Below, piece by piece: positions 43,168 through 51,735 of a DNA stretch of 64,000 nt. Made by a program: the position numbers and the translations under genes. This stretch comes from Propionibacteriaceae bacterium. Its GTDB lineage: Bacteria; Actinomycetota; Actinomycetes; Propionibacteriales; Propionibacteriaceae. The stretch is taken from NCBI GenBank assembly GCA_017306015.1, contig JAFKJK010000022.1, forward strand, positions 1 to 64,000, read 5' to 3'. Each line of letters opens with the position of its first letter. Position 1 is the first letter of the stretch. The notes under the pieces were generated by a model that was not told where the DNA came from, made no database searches, and saw only the letters and a program-made list of their open reading frames with translations.

Positions 43168-44136
43168 ATGACCAACGTTCTGGTAACCAGCGCCGGCCGG
43201 CGGGTTTCACTCATCAAGGCGTTCATGGCGGCCGCCCACGCTCGAGGTGGACGAGTCCTGGCCGGTGACGCAAGTCCACTCGCCCCGGCGCTCATGATCG
43301 CGGACGCTGCTCGCCAGCTTCCCCCAATCACCTCGCCCGACTATGTTGGCCACCTACTCGAGATAGTGAAGCAGGACTCGATTGGGCTTGTCGTTCCCAC
43401 GATCGACACCGAGTTGGCGGTGTTGGCCGAGAACCGAGAAGCGTTCGCGGCCGAAGACTGTCTCGCATTGGTGTCGTCATCGGAATTCATCAAGATCTGC
43501 GCTGACAAGTACTCGACCGACCGGGCCCTGTCCGCCCACGGCATCGCAATGCCGCGTAGCTGGATGCCCACAGAGCTCACCGACGAAGTGCACCTTCCGG
43601 CGCACATGTTCGTGAAGCCTCGAAGTGGCAGCGCGAGCATTGACACCCACCGGGCCACGCCCGAGACGGTGCAGGAGATAGCTCGGATGGTGCCGGGCGC
43701 CATCGTTCAGGAGGAGTTGACCGGACCGGAGATAACGGTCGACGCTCTCCTCGACCTGACGGGGCTGCCGCTGCACTACGTGCCGCGACGCAGGCTCCGA
43801 ACCATGTCTGGCGAGTCCATCCAGGGAGTGACCCTGGACGACGCCGACGTCAAGGACTGGATCCTGCGGGTACTGCAGGTGATCTCGAACATGGGGGCGA
43901 TCGGACCCGTCACGCTGCAGGCGTTCCTGACTCACGACGGACCGATTCTGATCGAGATCAATCCACGCTTCGGTGGCGGCTTCCCGCTCGCTCAGGCCGC
44001 CGGGGGCCACTACCCGGAGTGGCTGATCGCGATGATCAATGGCGAAGCCACGTCTGCCGCGTTGGGTGACTATCGCCGGGGTCTCTACATGACGCGGTAC
44101 CACGTCGAGCTGTTCACCGAGAGGTTGCCATGGTGA
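43168..44136 (+). CDS. ATP-grasp domain protein
   Basis: The 322-residue protein resembles carbamoyl-phosphate-synthase-type ATP-grasp ligases. It has an N-terminal VLVTSAGRRVSLIKAF, ADKYSTDRALSAHGI (start of the ATP-grasp region), FVKPRSGSAS as the nucleotide-binding lysine segment, and IEINPRFGGGFPLA with the metal-binding Glu/Asn. Such enzymes ligate a carboxylate to an amine. It overlaps a HAD gene, and the pair follows a priming transferase. Attachment of an amino acid or other group to a sugar, or formation of its activated precursor, is possible but unproven. Start is the ATG at 43168; an upstream TTG is less likely. Confidence 0.75.
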   Translation: MTNVLVTSAGRRVSLIKAFMAAAHARGGRVLAGDASPLAPALMIADAARQLPPITSPDYVGHLLEIVKQDSIGLVVPTIDTELAVLAENREAFAAEDCLALVSSSEFIKICADKYSTDRALSAHGIAMPRSWMPTELTDEVHLPAHMFVKPRSGSASIDTHRATPETVQEIARMVPGAIVQEELTGPEITVDALLDLTGLPLHYVPRRRLRTMSGESIQGVTLDDADVKDWILRVLQVISNMGAIGPVTLQAFLTHDGPILIEINPRFGGGFPLAQAAGGHYPEWLIAMINGEATSAALGDYRRGLYMTRYHVELFTERLPW

Positions 44137-44825
44137 ACGGGCTCGCCGCGGTCGTCTTCGACATCGACGACACCCTTTACCTCGAGCGAGATTACGTCCG
44201 CAGCGGCTTCGGAGTCGTCAGTAGAGCGATCGCACCCGATGCTGGCGCGCCTCCACTGAGCGTCTTTGAGACGCTCTGGGGACTGTTCGAGTCAGGGGCG
44301 CGGGGCGACCACTTCGATTCACTGCTCCGCGAGTACCCGGAAGCGGCATCCCGGTGGTCCGTGCGGGATCTGGTCGCCCTGTACCGGGGGCATGAGCCGG
44401 ATATTGCCCTCCTTCCCCACATGGAGCCACTCCTTGACGAACTCAAGGGACGAGGGGCGTCGCTCGCTATCGTCTCAGACGGCAACCTCGCCAGCCAGGT
44501 GGCAAAGGTCACTGCCCTAGGGCTCGACAGATGGTTCGAGGAGATCTGCTTGACTGATGCTTGGGGCCGCGATTACTGGAAGCCCAGTACGCGTGCCTTC
44601 CGTCACGTGGCTGCGACCCTTGGAGCCGAACCTCCCAACCTGGTCTACGTGGCTGACAACCCGCACAAGGACTTCTTGGCTCCCCTGCACCTCGGATGGG
44701 GCGTCACCAGGCTGCGACTTCCGGGCCAACTCCACGTGGAAGTGAACTGCGAGAACGTGCCAGAGGCCAGCTCTGTCGAGCAGCTCAGCGACTACCTCCT
44801 TGCGCATTCGGGACCGGGCCTGTGA
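44130..44825 (+). CDS. HAD-superfamily hydrolase
   Basis: The 231-residue protein has VFDIDDTLYLERDYV (motif I), SDGNLASQ (motif II), a conserved Lys in WKPSTRAF, and VADNPHKDF (motif IV). The DDTLY start and NPHKDF are typical of HAD hydrolases found next to ATP-grasp proteins in surface-glycan loci. It overlaps both neighbours (7 bp with the ATP-grasp gene, GTGA with the GT4 gene). The substrate is unknown. Confidence 0.78.
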   Translation: MVNGLAAVVFDIDDTLYLERDYVRSGFGVVSRAIAPDAGAPPLSVFETLWGLFESGARGDHFDSLLREYPEAASRWSVRDLVALYRGHEPDIALLPHMEPLLDELKGRGASLAIVSDGNLASQVAKVTALGLDRWFEEICLTDAWGRDYWKPSTRAFRHVAATLGAEPPNLVYVADNPHKDFLAPLHLGWGVTRLRLPGQLHVEVNCENVPEASSVEQLSDYLLAHSGPGL

Positions 44826-46090
44826 ATCGCACAGTTTGCTACGTCACCCAGTGGTTCAGCCCTGAACCAGTGACGGTTCCAGTATGGATTGCAGATTCAT
44901 TACGGCAGCAAGGGTGGCGGGTGAAGGTTCTCACGGGAATCCCCAACTACCCTGACGGAGTAGTCATGCCTGGGTATCGCGCGATCCGGAGAAACCGGGA
45001 CCGAACAGCTGGCTTCGATGTGCTCAGGACCCCGCTGTTCCCCAGTCATGACGCTTCTGCCATTGGCCGCGCGCTGAACTATGTCTCGTGGGCATTCTCA
45101 GCAGCCCTGACTGGCCTCGCGCAGGTGCGAGCAGCGGATGTCACTCTCGTGTACTCCTCCCCCGCCACGGCGGCGCTCCCGGCGATGCTTGGTCGGGCAC
45201 TGTTTGGCAGGCCCTACGTGTTGATCATCCAAGATCTCTGGCCGGATTCAGTATTCGCGTCCGGCATGGTCCGACGAGGGGCGTCGTTCCGGATCATCAA
45301 CTCCATCCTTGACGGCCTGACGCGGCTGACGTATCGCCAAGCATCACGAATCGCTGTCATCTCTCCTGGAATGGCGGCTGAACTCGCAAGGCGCGGGGTT
45401 CCGGAGGCGAAGATCGGCCTTGTCTACAACTGGACGGACGAGCGGGTTTTCCAGCCGACCGATCCGGATCCCTCATTTAGACCCTCACTAGGCATAGACC
45501 CGAAAGACTTTGTGTTGATGTACGCCGGGAACCTCGGCGCAGCGCAGGATCTGGGCAATGTCATTCGCGCTGTGGCCACTGTGAGCGCCCCACGTGCAGT
45601 GCATCTCGTGATGATCGGTGAAGGGCTTGAGAAGCGCTCGCTCGAACAACTGGGCCGCACGCTTGCTCCTGGTCGGGTCCACGTCCTGCCCGCGCGCGCC
45701 CCCGAGGATCTGCCCGCACTGATGGCCGCGGCCGACTTCCAGTTGGTGTCGCTCAGGGATGAGGATCTCTTCCGCATAACGATGCCGAGCAAGGTCCAGG
45801 CAGCGCTGGCGACGGGGTCCGCACTTCTCGTATCTGCAGCCGGCGATGCCGCGCGGTTGGTGCAGGACGCGCGGGCTGGACTCACTAGTCCACCTGGAGA
45901 CGCTGAGTCGCTCGCGCGCGCGATCGAGAAGGCGGTGTCGTGCAGTCCAGAGGAACTCCAACTGTTCCGCGAGAACGCACTCCAGTGCTACCGACGCGAC
46001 ATGGCTAGCTACATCGGCTCTGGTCGGCTGAACGAAATGCTGATGGCGGCGACAAGGGGCTCGAGTCGTAGGCGACGACGGGTGCAATGA
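44822..46090 (+). CDS. GT4 glycosyltransferase (WbuB-like)
   Basis: From the GTG at 44822 the 422-residue protein has a GT-B fold: YVTQWFSPEPVTVP at the N-terminus, IIQDLWPDSVF, YAGNLGAAQDL near residue 235, and the C-terminal MPSKVQAALATGSALL carrying the sugar-nucleotide Glu/Lys region. The N-terminal and DLWPDS motifs are those of WbuB/WcaI-type enzymes, some of which transfer FucNAc. That would fit the UDP-FucNAc genes at 57-60 kb. The protein ends with a basic RRRRR-like tail. Confidence 0.82.
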   Translation: MNRTVCYVTQWFSPEPVTVPVWIADSLRQQGWRVKVLTGIPNYPDGVVMPGYRAIRRNRDRTAGFDVLRTPLFPSHDASAIGRALNYVSWAFSAALTGLAQVRAADVTLVYSSPATAALPAMLGRALFGRPYVLIIQDLWPDSVFASGMVRRGASFRIINSILDGLTRLTYRQASRIAVISPGMAAELARRGVPEAKIGLVYNWTDERVFQPTDPDPSFRPSLGIDPKDFVLMYAGNLGAAQDLGNVIRAVATVSAPRAVHLVMIGEGLEKRSLEQLGRTLAPGRVHVLPARAPEDLPALMAAADFQLVSLRDEDLFRITMPSKVQAALATGSALLVSAAGDAARLVQDARAGLTSPPGDAESLARAIEKAVSCSPEELQLFRENALQCYRRDMASYIGSGRLNEMLMAATRGSSRRRRRVQ

Positions 46091-46161
46091 CTCAACTGGT
46101 CAAGCGTCCTGACTGATCAGATGGAGCCAGGGTCACCAACGATGCCCGAGCAGAACCTCTG

Positions 46162-46691
46162 TCAGCCGTCCGTCCGCTCTGGATCCCCCAGGAGTGCTCC
46201 ATGCTGAAGCAGTGTCTTCTTGGGCTCGTGGCCCCACTCCCGGGCCCAGTGTCCCCAATCGAGATCCTCAACCCGTACCGGCGAGACTTGGGCATGCGAG
46301 ATCTGCGGATGCACCGGCCGCTGGTCGACTTCGCCCTCAGTTCGCAGCGCTTCGTGGAGCTTCTCACCCTCCCGGAGGCCGGTGAAGACGATCCTTATCT
46401 CGCGCCCCGACATCTCAATCATCCGCTTTGCGATGTCCAAGATGCGGACAGGTTCGCCCATGTCAAGGATCAGCACTTCCCCGGGCTGTCCGATGGCTCC
46501 GGCCTGCACGACCAACTGACACGCCTCTGGAATGGTCATGAAATAGCGGGTCACATCGGGATGCGTCACGGTGAGCGGGCCGCCGTTCTCAATCATCGAG
46601 GTGAACAGCGGCAGCATTGATCCCCGACTCCCGAGCACATTGCCGAAGCGCACCGACAGGTAAGGGCGTTGCGTCTCCTCCGCGGCTGCAG
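46162..46691 (-). pseudogene. C-terminal remnant of a PglF/CapD-type nucleotide-sugar dehydratase
   Basis: About 175 codons on the reverse strand match the last third of the intact PglF-like protein at 49569-51446. The matching segments are [38 protein letters not shown] and [15 protein letters not shown]. The match starts abruptly at the boundary of the IS21-type element (46692), so the N-terminal ~450 residues are gone. The nucleotide sequence differs clearly from the intact gene, so it is the relic of a second allele and not a recent copy. The extreme C-terminus differs from the intact protein. Confidence 0.85.
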
Positions 46692-46740
46692 TGTCGGTGT
46701 CGCTCGAAAGCTGGTCAGTTTCGCCGCCGCAAAAGTGAAC
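46692..46740. repeat. IS21-type terminal inverted repeat, istB end
   Basis: Begins TGTCGGTGTCGC and contains TCGAAA, TTTCGCCG and AAAAGTGAAC. It pairs with the opposite end at 48780-48827. Confidence 0.75.
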
Positions 46741-46753
46741 GGTTGCAGGCAGC

Positions 46754-47549
46754 TTAGCCCTGGGTTTCGTTGGTGGTGGTTCTAATGCTGGGCAGGGTGT
46801 CGATGCCTCGGTTCCGGAGCCGGTAGCTGGCTCCCTTCAGGGTGAGGACGTCGGCGTGGTGCACGATGCGGTCGATCATCGCGGCGGCGACGACCTGGTC
46901 CCCGAACACGCCACCCCACCCGGAGAACGGCAGGTTGCTGGTCAGCACCAGGGACGCGTGTTCGTACCTGCTGGAGACGAGCTGGAAGAACAGGTTCGCG
47001 GCGTCTTGCTCGAAGGGTAGGTAGCCGACCTCGTCGATGATGATCAGGCCGTAGCGCCGCAGCTTGGTCAGCTCGGCGGGGAGCCGGCCGGCGCGGTGGG
47101 CGTCGGAGAGTCGGGTGACCCAGTCGGTGGCGGTGGCGAACAGGATGCGCGGTGACCGTGTCGGCAGGCGGTGACACCGAGGGCGATCGCCAGGTGGGTC
47201 TTGCCGGTGCCGGGCCGAGGAGCACGACGTTGCGGGCCTCGGTGAGGAACCCGCCCGAGGCCAATGCGGCGATTTGGTTCCGGACGGCGGGTTGGGCGTC
47301 GAAGTCGAAGTCCTCCAGGGTCTTGCGGGTGCCGAACCCGGCCGCCCTGATCCGCAGGTCCGCGCCGGAAGCGTTGCGGGCCGACACCTCCCGCTCCAGG
47401 ACCGCGGCCAGGTAGTCCTCGAAGCTCCAGCCGGCATCCCTAGCCTGGTCAGCCAACCGGCCGGCGACGTCGAGGATGCGGGGTGCCTTGAGCGCACCAG
47501 CGAGGTAGGTCAGCTGTTTGACCGCATCCGTGGTCTTGGCGGTGGCCAT
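46754..47549 (-). pseudogene. istB: IstB transposition ATPase, double frameshift
   Basis: IstB is the AAA+ helper of IS21 transposition. The start ATG at 47549 shares a base with the istA stop (TGATG). Frame one encodes the N-terminal region up to RNVVLLGP. The Walker A sequence GTGKTHLAIALGV is in a second frame (shift near 47205-47213). From ILFATATDWV the protein continues in a third frame (shift near 47145-47156) with Walker B LIIIDEVGYLPF and sensor SNLPFSGWG. The two shifts lie within about 65 bp, so the ATPase cannot be made as one chain unless these are sequencing errors. Confidence 0.8.
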
Positions 47550-48760
47550 CAGGACACCTCCCGGCCCTGGAGGCCGAAGGCCCGGTCGTAGTCGGCCAGG
47601 TCCCTGACCAGGCCGTCGCTGGCGGCTTGGGTGCGGGGCTGCTGGAACGCCTGACGAAGCTTTCTCGCGGTCTCGACGTGGCTGGTATCGGTGATCGTGA
47701 GGCCGCGGGCCCACACCCGGGGATGCTCGGTGACCAGCCGGCCATCAAGACGGACCTGGACCCGGTCGAGGTCGGCGTGGGCGTTGACCATCCTGCCGAT
47801 CCAGGTCGGGTCGACGGAGTAATCGTTGCGGGCGATGTTGACGTAGTAGTCCCGGCCGAGCCGGGCCTGTTTGCGCCAGCCCACGACCGGCGGCACCGGT
47901 GGCAGGGCCAACATCGCGGCCCGGTCCGCCTCGAGGAGGTCGTCCGGCTCGGCGCCGGTGGTGCGCACGACCTTCTGGTTCGCCCGATCGAGCCAGTCGG
48001 TGAACTGTTCGTTGAAATCAGCCGGCGAAGCGAAGGATCGGCCCGGCATGAACGAGGTCTCGAACCAGCCGTTGCGGCGTTCCACGATCCCCTTGGACTC
48101 CGGATCGCGTGGCCGCAGCAGCACCAGCTTCGTGGCGAGGGTGCCCATGAACGCCGGCACGCCTTCGGCCCGGTGCGGGCCCCGGCCGATGCCCCGCTCG
48201 TTGTCCCAAATCAGGCGGCGCGGTACCCGGCCCAGGAGTTGGAGCAGCTGCCAGGTGCCCAGCAGCAGGTCCTCGGTTGTCTTGGTCGGGATAATCCTGG
48301 CCAGCACGTACCGGGAATAGGCCGCCGTGATCACCAGCACCGGCAACAACGCGGACGTGCCGTTCTCCAGCGGGATCTTGCGCGGCGGGAACCACAGATC
48401 GCACTGAGCCGCGTCCCCGGCCGCCCACACCAGCCGGTCCGCCGGATCAACCCGGCGGTGTTCGGGCCGTAGCCGGGTCACGTTGTCCCGGACCCACGAG
48501 CTCGACCCCGTCCAGCCGACCCGCTCCGCGAGCACCGTCGCCGGCAGGTCCGGGAACTCGGCCAACAGGGCACGCACTCGCGGCTCGACCACCGCAAACG
48601 ACGACTCCGACGGTGTCCGCACATACCTCGGCGGGGCGTCCGAGTTGACCGCCTTCACCACCGTCGTCCGCGAGATCCCCAACCGCCGCGCGATGGCCGC
48701 GTGCGACTCACCCTCCGCAGCAAGCCTCCTGATCAGTGCCCAGTCCTCCAAGGTGATCAC
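47549..48760 (-). CDS. istA: IS21-family transposase IstA
   Basis: The 403-residue transposase has an N-terminal helix-turn-helix (HAAIARRLGISRTTVVKAV) near residues 19-37 and an rve-type catalytic core. The acidic residues are in AAQCDLWFPP, LIWDNERG and SKGIVERRNG, giving D-D-E. The C-terminal domain contains YYVNIARNDYSVDP. The frame is intact. It ends at the istB start with the coupled TGATG arrangement of the family. Confidence 0.9.
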   Translation of the reverse strand: MITLEDWALIRRLAAEGESHAAIARRLGISRTTVVKAVNSDAPPRYVRTPSESSFAVVEPRVRALLAEFPDLPATVLAERVGWTGSSSWVRDNVTRLRPEHRRVDPADRLVWAAGDAAQCDLWFPPRKIPLENGTSALLPVLVITAAYSRYVLARIIPTKTTEDLLLGTWQLLQLLGRVPRRLIWDNERGIGRGPHRAEGVPAFMGTLATKLVLLRPRDPESKGIVERRNGWFETSFMPGRSFASPADFNEQFTDWLDRANQKVVRTTGAEPDDLLEADRAAMLALPPVPPVVGWRKQARLGRDYYVNIARNDYSVDPTWIGRMVNAHADLDRVQVRLDGRLVTEHPRVWARGLTITDTSHVETARKLRQAFQQPRTQAASDGLVRDLADYDRAFGLQGREVS

Positions 48761-48779
48761 TCTCCGATCGTCGTCGAGT

Positions 48780-48827
48780 GTTCACTTTTCACCGGCGAAA
48801 CCGTTCAGTTTTCGACCGGCGCCGACA
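48780..48827. repeat. IS21-type terminal inverted repeat, istA end
   Basis: The reverse complement begins TGTCGGCGCCGG and carries TCGAAA, TTTCGCCG and AAAAGTGAAC, matching the other end. Confidence 0.75.
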
Positions 48828-49126
48828 CGCAGCCGTCAATCGCTCGGCGAGGCCGGCGGAGATGGCCGTTCGGTCGGACAGGTCCATGGCGATTCCGACG
48901 TGCGCAGGCCCGCCCTCGGCGAGCGGCAGCCAAGCGGCCGCTTCGTCGACCTGAGCCTGCGTGCGGTCCAGCAGGATCACGGCGGGCCCGACATCAGCGA
49001 AGGCCTTGGCGGTGGCTCGACCAATGCCGCCCGAGGCGCCGGTGATCACGACATATCTACCGGCAAAATACGCAGCCCGCTTCTACCGGCAAAATACGTA
49101 GCCTGCTCGGTCCAGTCTGCGCTCAT
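48828..49126 (-). pseudogene. N-terminal remnant of a short-chain dehydrogenase, frameshifted and IS-truncated
   Basis: From an ATG at 49126 the reverse strand encodes MSADWTEQATYFAGR. After removal of one copy of a 26-bp tandem repeat it continues YVVITGASGGIGRATAKAF, a perfect SDR cofactor-binding start. With both repeat copies present the frame shifts and hits a stop. Downstream the SDR-like sequence continues to about AISAGLAERLT and then ends at the IS element. The gene is thus dead twice over. The C-terminal two thirds, including the catalytic YxxxK, is missing. Confidence 0.7.
49056..49107. repeat. 26-bp tandem duplication inside the SDR remnant
   Basis: Two adjacent 26-bp copies (49056-49081 and 49082-49107), each starting TCTACCGGCAAAATACG, differ at only two positions. 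The length is not a multiple of three, and this accounts for the frameshift in the SDR remnant. Confidence 0.85.
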
Positions 49127-49568
49127 CGAGTCTTTCCCCGTCAGCTGCTGTTCCCGAGCATGAACCATATCGAGGTGCCGAGACCGGCCAGTCAGTCGCC
49201 GTCATGGGGGGCCTCATGCCAGGACTGACGCTACCATGAATGCTCCGTGGCAACCCGTTCCACGGCGGCGCCAGACCCCGTTCTCAGGCCAGCGGTGCGC
49301 GGCGCTGCTCAATACTGCGGCAGCGAGCCAACCAGCACCGCTCAGCACGGCGCCGACGCCGTCCACGACTTGCTCCGACACTCTCGCGTCTGCGTGATCT
49401 GGTCGACCTAGCCGGGGGACGGTGAGCAGTCGCGGCCCACCGCGACCGCCATTCCAGGAAGCCGAGGATGCGCCAGTTGACGGCACCTGATATCGCGGAC
49501 GTAGCTCAGTTCCTCGCGTCCGAGACCGCCCGCACCGGTGACGCAGAGGCGCCGCATCGCGTGCCGAA
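49127..49568. other. Non-coding stretch with a possible SDR C-terminal relic
   Basis: No intact gene is supported in these 440 bp. On the forward strand around 49468-49540 one frame reads LTAPDIADVAQFLASETA. This looks like the C-terminal segment of a short-chain dehydrogenase (compare the common PEDIADAVLFLASD). It lies in the opposite direction to the SDR remnant at 48828-49126 and has no start or further homology. It may be decayed sequence from the same rearranged region. Confidence 0.35.
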
Positions 49569-51446
49569 TCAGTCCTCGGAACGGCTGGCGTCCGGCACGA
49601 TCGACCGTGTCTCATGCGGGCTGGGTCCCCAGAGCGGTGCCCACTCCGACCAGTCGAGTTCGTGCCGGACGACCGGCGCGACCTGCGCGTGGGAGATGAG
49701 TGGATGGACGGGACGCTGGTCGGCCTCGCCGTCGGTCCGAAGTGCCTCGTGCAGCTTCTCGCCCTCCCGAAGACCGGTGAAGACGATCGAGATCTCCCGT
49801 CCGGACATCTCGATCATCCGGTGGGCGATGTCGAGAATGCGAACCGGTTCACCCATGTCCAGGATCAGGACCTCTCCTGGCCGACCGATCGCGCCAGCCT
49901 GGACCACCAGCTGGCAGGCCTCAGGGATCGTCATGAAGTACCGGGTGACATCAGGGTCGGTGACGGTCAGCGGACCGCCCTTCTCGATCATGGTCGTGAA
50001 CAGCGGAAGCATTGAGCCGCGGCTGCCGAGCACATTGCCGAAGCGGACGCTCAGGTAGGGCCGTCCGGTCTCCTGAGCGAGATTGGCGGTCAGTCCTTCG
50101 GCGAGGCGCTTCGAGTGGCCAAGCACGCTGGTCGGGTCGGCAGCCTTGTCGGTGGAGATGTTGATGAACGCGTTGACGTCGACCGACCGGGCCGCGTCGA
50201 GCACGTTGAGCGTGCCGAGCACGTTCGTCTTCCATGCCTCCTCCGGGTACTGCTGAAGCATGGGTAGGTGCTTCAGCGCTGCCGCGTGGAAGACCACCTC
50301 GGGCCGGCGCTCCGCGAAGATCCGGTGGAGCGCTTCCTGATCCCGGATGTCGGCCAGGACAACCTCGCGACCGTCGAGGAGGCCGTGTCCCTCCACACCA
50401 AGTTCTGCAGCCTGAAGACCAGTCTCGTCACGGTCGAGCATGATCAACTCCGACGGCCCGAACCTGTGGATCTGTCGACACAGTTCGCTGCCGATCGACC
50501 CGCCGGCGCCCGTGACAAGCACGCGCTTGCCGGTGAGGTAGTGGGCAATCGACTCGACATCGGTGTCCACCGGACGCCGACCGAGCAGATCCTCGATGGA
50601 CAGGTCGCGAAGGTCGTTCATCTGGCTCGACCCCTTGAGGATGTCGCCCAGTGGCGGCAACACCTTCACGTGGAGGTCGAGCGGGTCAGCCACCTCGGCG
50701 ACCCTCGTCATGAGTCGCGAGTCTGCCTTCGCGATAGCGACGATCAGCGCCTGCGCGCCTGTGGCCTCCACTACCTTCGGAAGGTCGTCGAGGCATCCGA
50801 GGACGTCCACGCTGCGGATGCGCGCATGCCGCTTCCTCGGGCTATCGTCCAAGAGTGCCACCGGATAGTACGGCGAGCGGAAGTCAGTGAGCATCCGGCG
50901 GATCAGGGTGTCTCCCATGTAGCCGGCCCCGAAGACGATGGCGGGCTCGGCATCCGTGGCGGTCATCCGCGCCTCGCGGATCAGCCTGGCTACGTAGCGA
51001 ATGGCGAACATCGCGACCAGGGCCATCGGGAGCGCGAGCGGGACCGTGCCCCGCGGGATCCCGAACGAATTCCCCCACACCAGCACGGGGACGAACACCA
51101 GGATTGCGACACCGGTCGTCGCCAGGGTTAGCGCGCGGACTTCCTCGAAAGATCCGTAGGTGTACCTGCCGCCGTACACCCGCATGGACAGCCCGACCAC
51201 GAGTTGGGCGGCGATGGTGAGCGCGACAAGCACGGTCGTCGAAGCCGGGTTGATCAGCGTGGCGTCGAATTCATAGCGCAGGAACTGGGCAACGATCAGC
51301 GCCAACGCCCACACGACAGCATCGAGGAAGGACTGGAGGGTGAACCGGAGCCGCGGCCGTTCCAGGCGGCTCAGAACGGCGTCAAGTTGCCTCCGTCCCG
51401 GAGACGCGGCCCGCCTACTCACATCGCCATCCTGGCGCTTCACCAT
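49569..51446 (-). CDS. pglF: PglF/CapD-type membrane nucleotide-sugar 4,6-dehydratase
   Basis: The 625-residue protein has four N-terminal membrane helices, a first Rossmann-like domain (VFGAGYMGDTLIRR) and a catalytic extended SDR domain. In the latter, LVTGAGGSIGSELCRQI lies near residue 310 and STDKAADPTSVLGHSK has the reduced SDR active site (Lys kept, Tyr replaced), as in inverting or retaining UDP-GlcNAc dehydratases. It would make the UDP-4-keto-6-deoxy sugar for the PglE-like enzyme at 41 kb. A truncated second allele is found at 46162-46691. The C-terminal ~40 residues are less conserved. Confidence 0.88.
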   Translation of the reverse strand: MVKRQDGDVSRRAASPGRRQLDAVLSRLERPRLRFTLQSFLDAVVWALALIVAQFLRYEFDATLINPASTTVLVALTIAAQLVVGLSMRVYGGRYTYGSFEEVRALTLATTGVAILVFVPVLVWGNSFGIPRGTVPLALPMALVAMFAIRYVARLIREARMTATDAEPAIVFGAGYMGDTLIRRMLTDFRSPYYPVALLDDSPRKRHARIRSVDVLGCLDDLPKVVEATGAQALIVAIAKADSRLMTRVAEVADPLDLHVKVLPPLGDILKGSSQMNDLRDLSIEDLLGRRPVDTDVESIAHYLTGKRVLVTGAGGSIGSELCRQIHRFGPSELIMLDRDETGLQAAELGVEGHGLLDGREVVLADIRDQEALHRIFAERRPEVVFHAAALKHLPMLQQYPEEAWKTNVLGTLNVLDAARSVDVNAFINISTDKAADPTSVLGHSKRLAEGLTANLAQETGRPYLSVRFGNVLGSRGSMLPLFTTMIEKGGPLTVTDPDVTRYFMTIPEACQLVVQAGAIGRPGEVLILDMGEPVRILDIAHRMIEMSGREISIVFTGLREGEKLHEALRTDGEADQRPVHPLISHAQVAPVVRHELDWSEWAPLWGPSPHETRSIVPDASRSED

Positions 51447-51735
51447 GTAACTCCCGCTGCAAATCGACGTTCGCGCTACTCAAGGTTTGTCAACGATGAT
51501 ACCTGAGATTTCGCTGAGTCCATCCGTTGCTTGCGGCGGTCTTCATCCAACGCAAGCCAGTAGGCCCCGTCCGACAGACCGGCCACGCAGGGACTGAGGA
51601 GGCGCACGCGGGCACGTGGCCTCTTCGCCACGTCACGATGACTCGGTCACGATGACTCGACAGCACCACGTACCATGTTGTGCAGACGCATCGGAGCGAG
51701 GATCCCGACGCCCGCATGACCCCGCCAGGAGAGGC

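Larger units (their letters stand above)
46692..48827 (-). mobile_element. IS21-family insertion sequence
   Basis: The 2.1-kb element contains istA and istB in the usual order on the reverse strand and is bounded by imperfect terminal inverted repeats of about 48 bp. Both ends start TGTCGG and share TCGAAA, TTTCGCCG and AAAAGTGAAC at matching spacing. No obvious direct target duplication is seen. Instead, different truncated genes abut the two ends, which suggests that a deletion or rearrangement took place at the element. Confidence 0.85.

Noticed and set aside
46680..48840. Target-site duplication of the IS21-type element
   Set aside because: The bases outside the two ends (GCTGCA and GCAGCC) show no direct repeat. 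A weak GCAG match is offset and could be chance.
49214..49615. A 133-codon reverse frame between the SDR relic and pglF
   Set aside because: It has no recognisable domain or ribosome-binding site and overlaps the end of the intact pglF gene.
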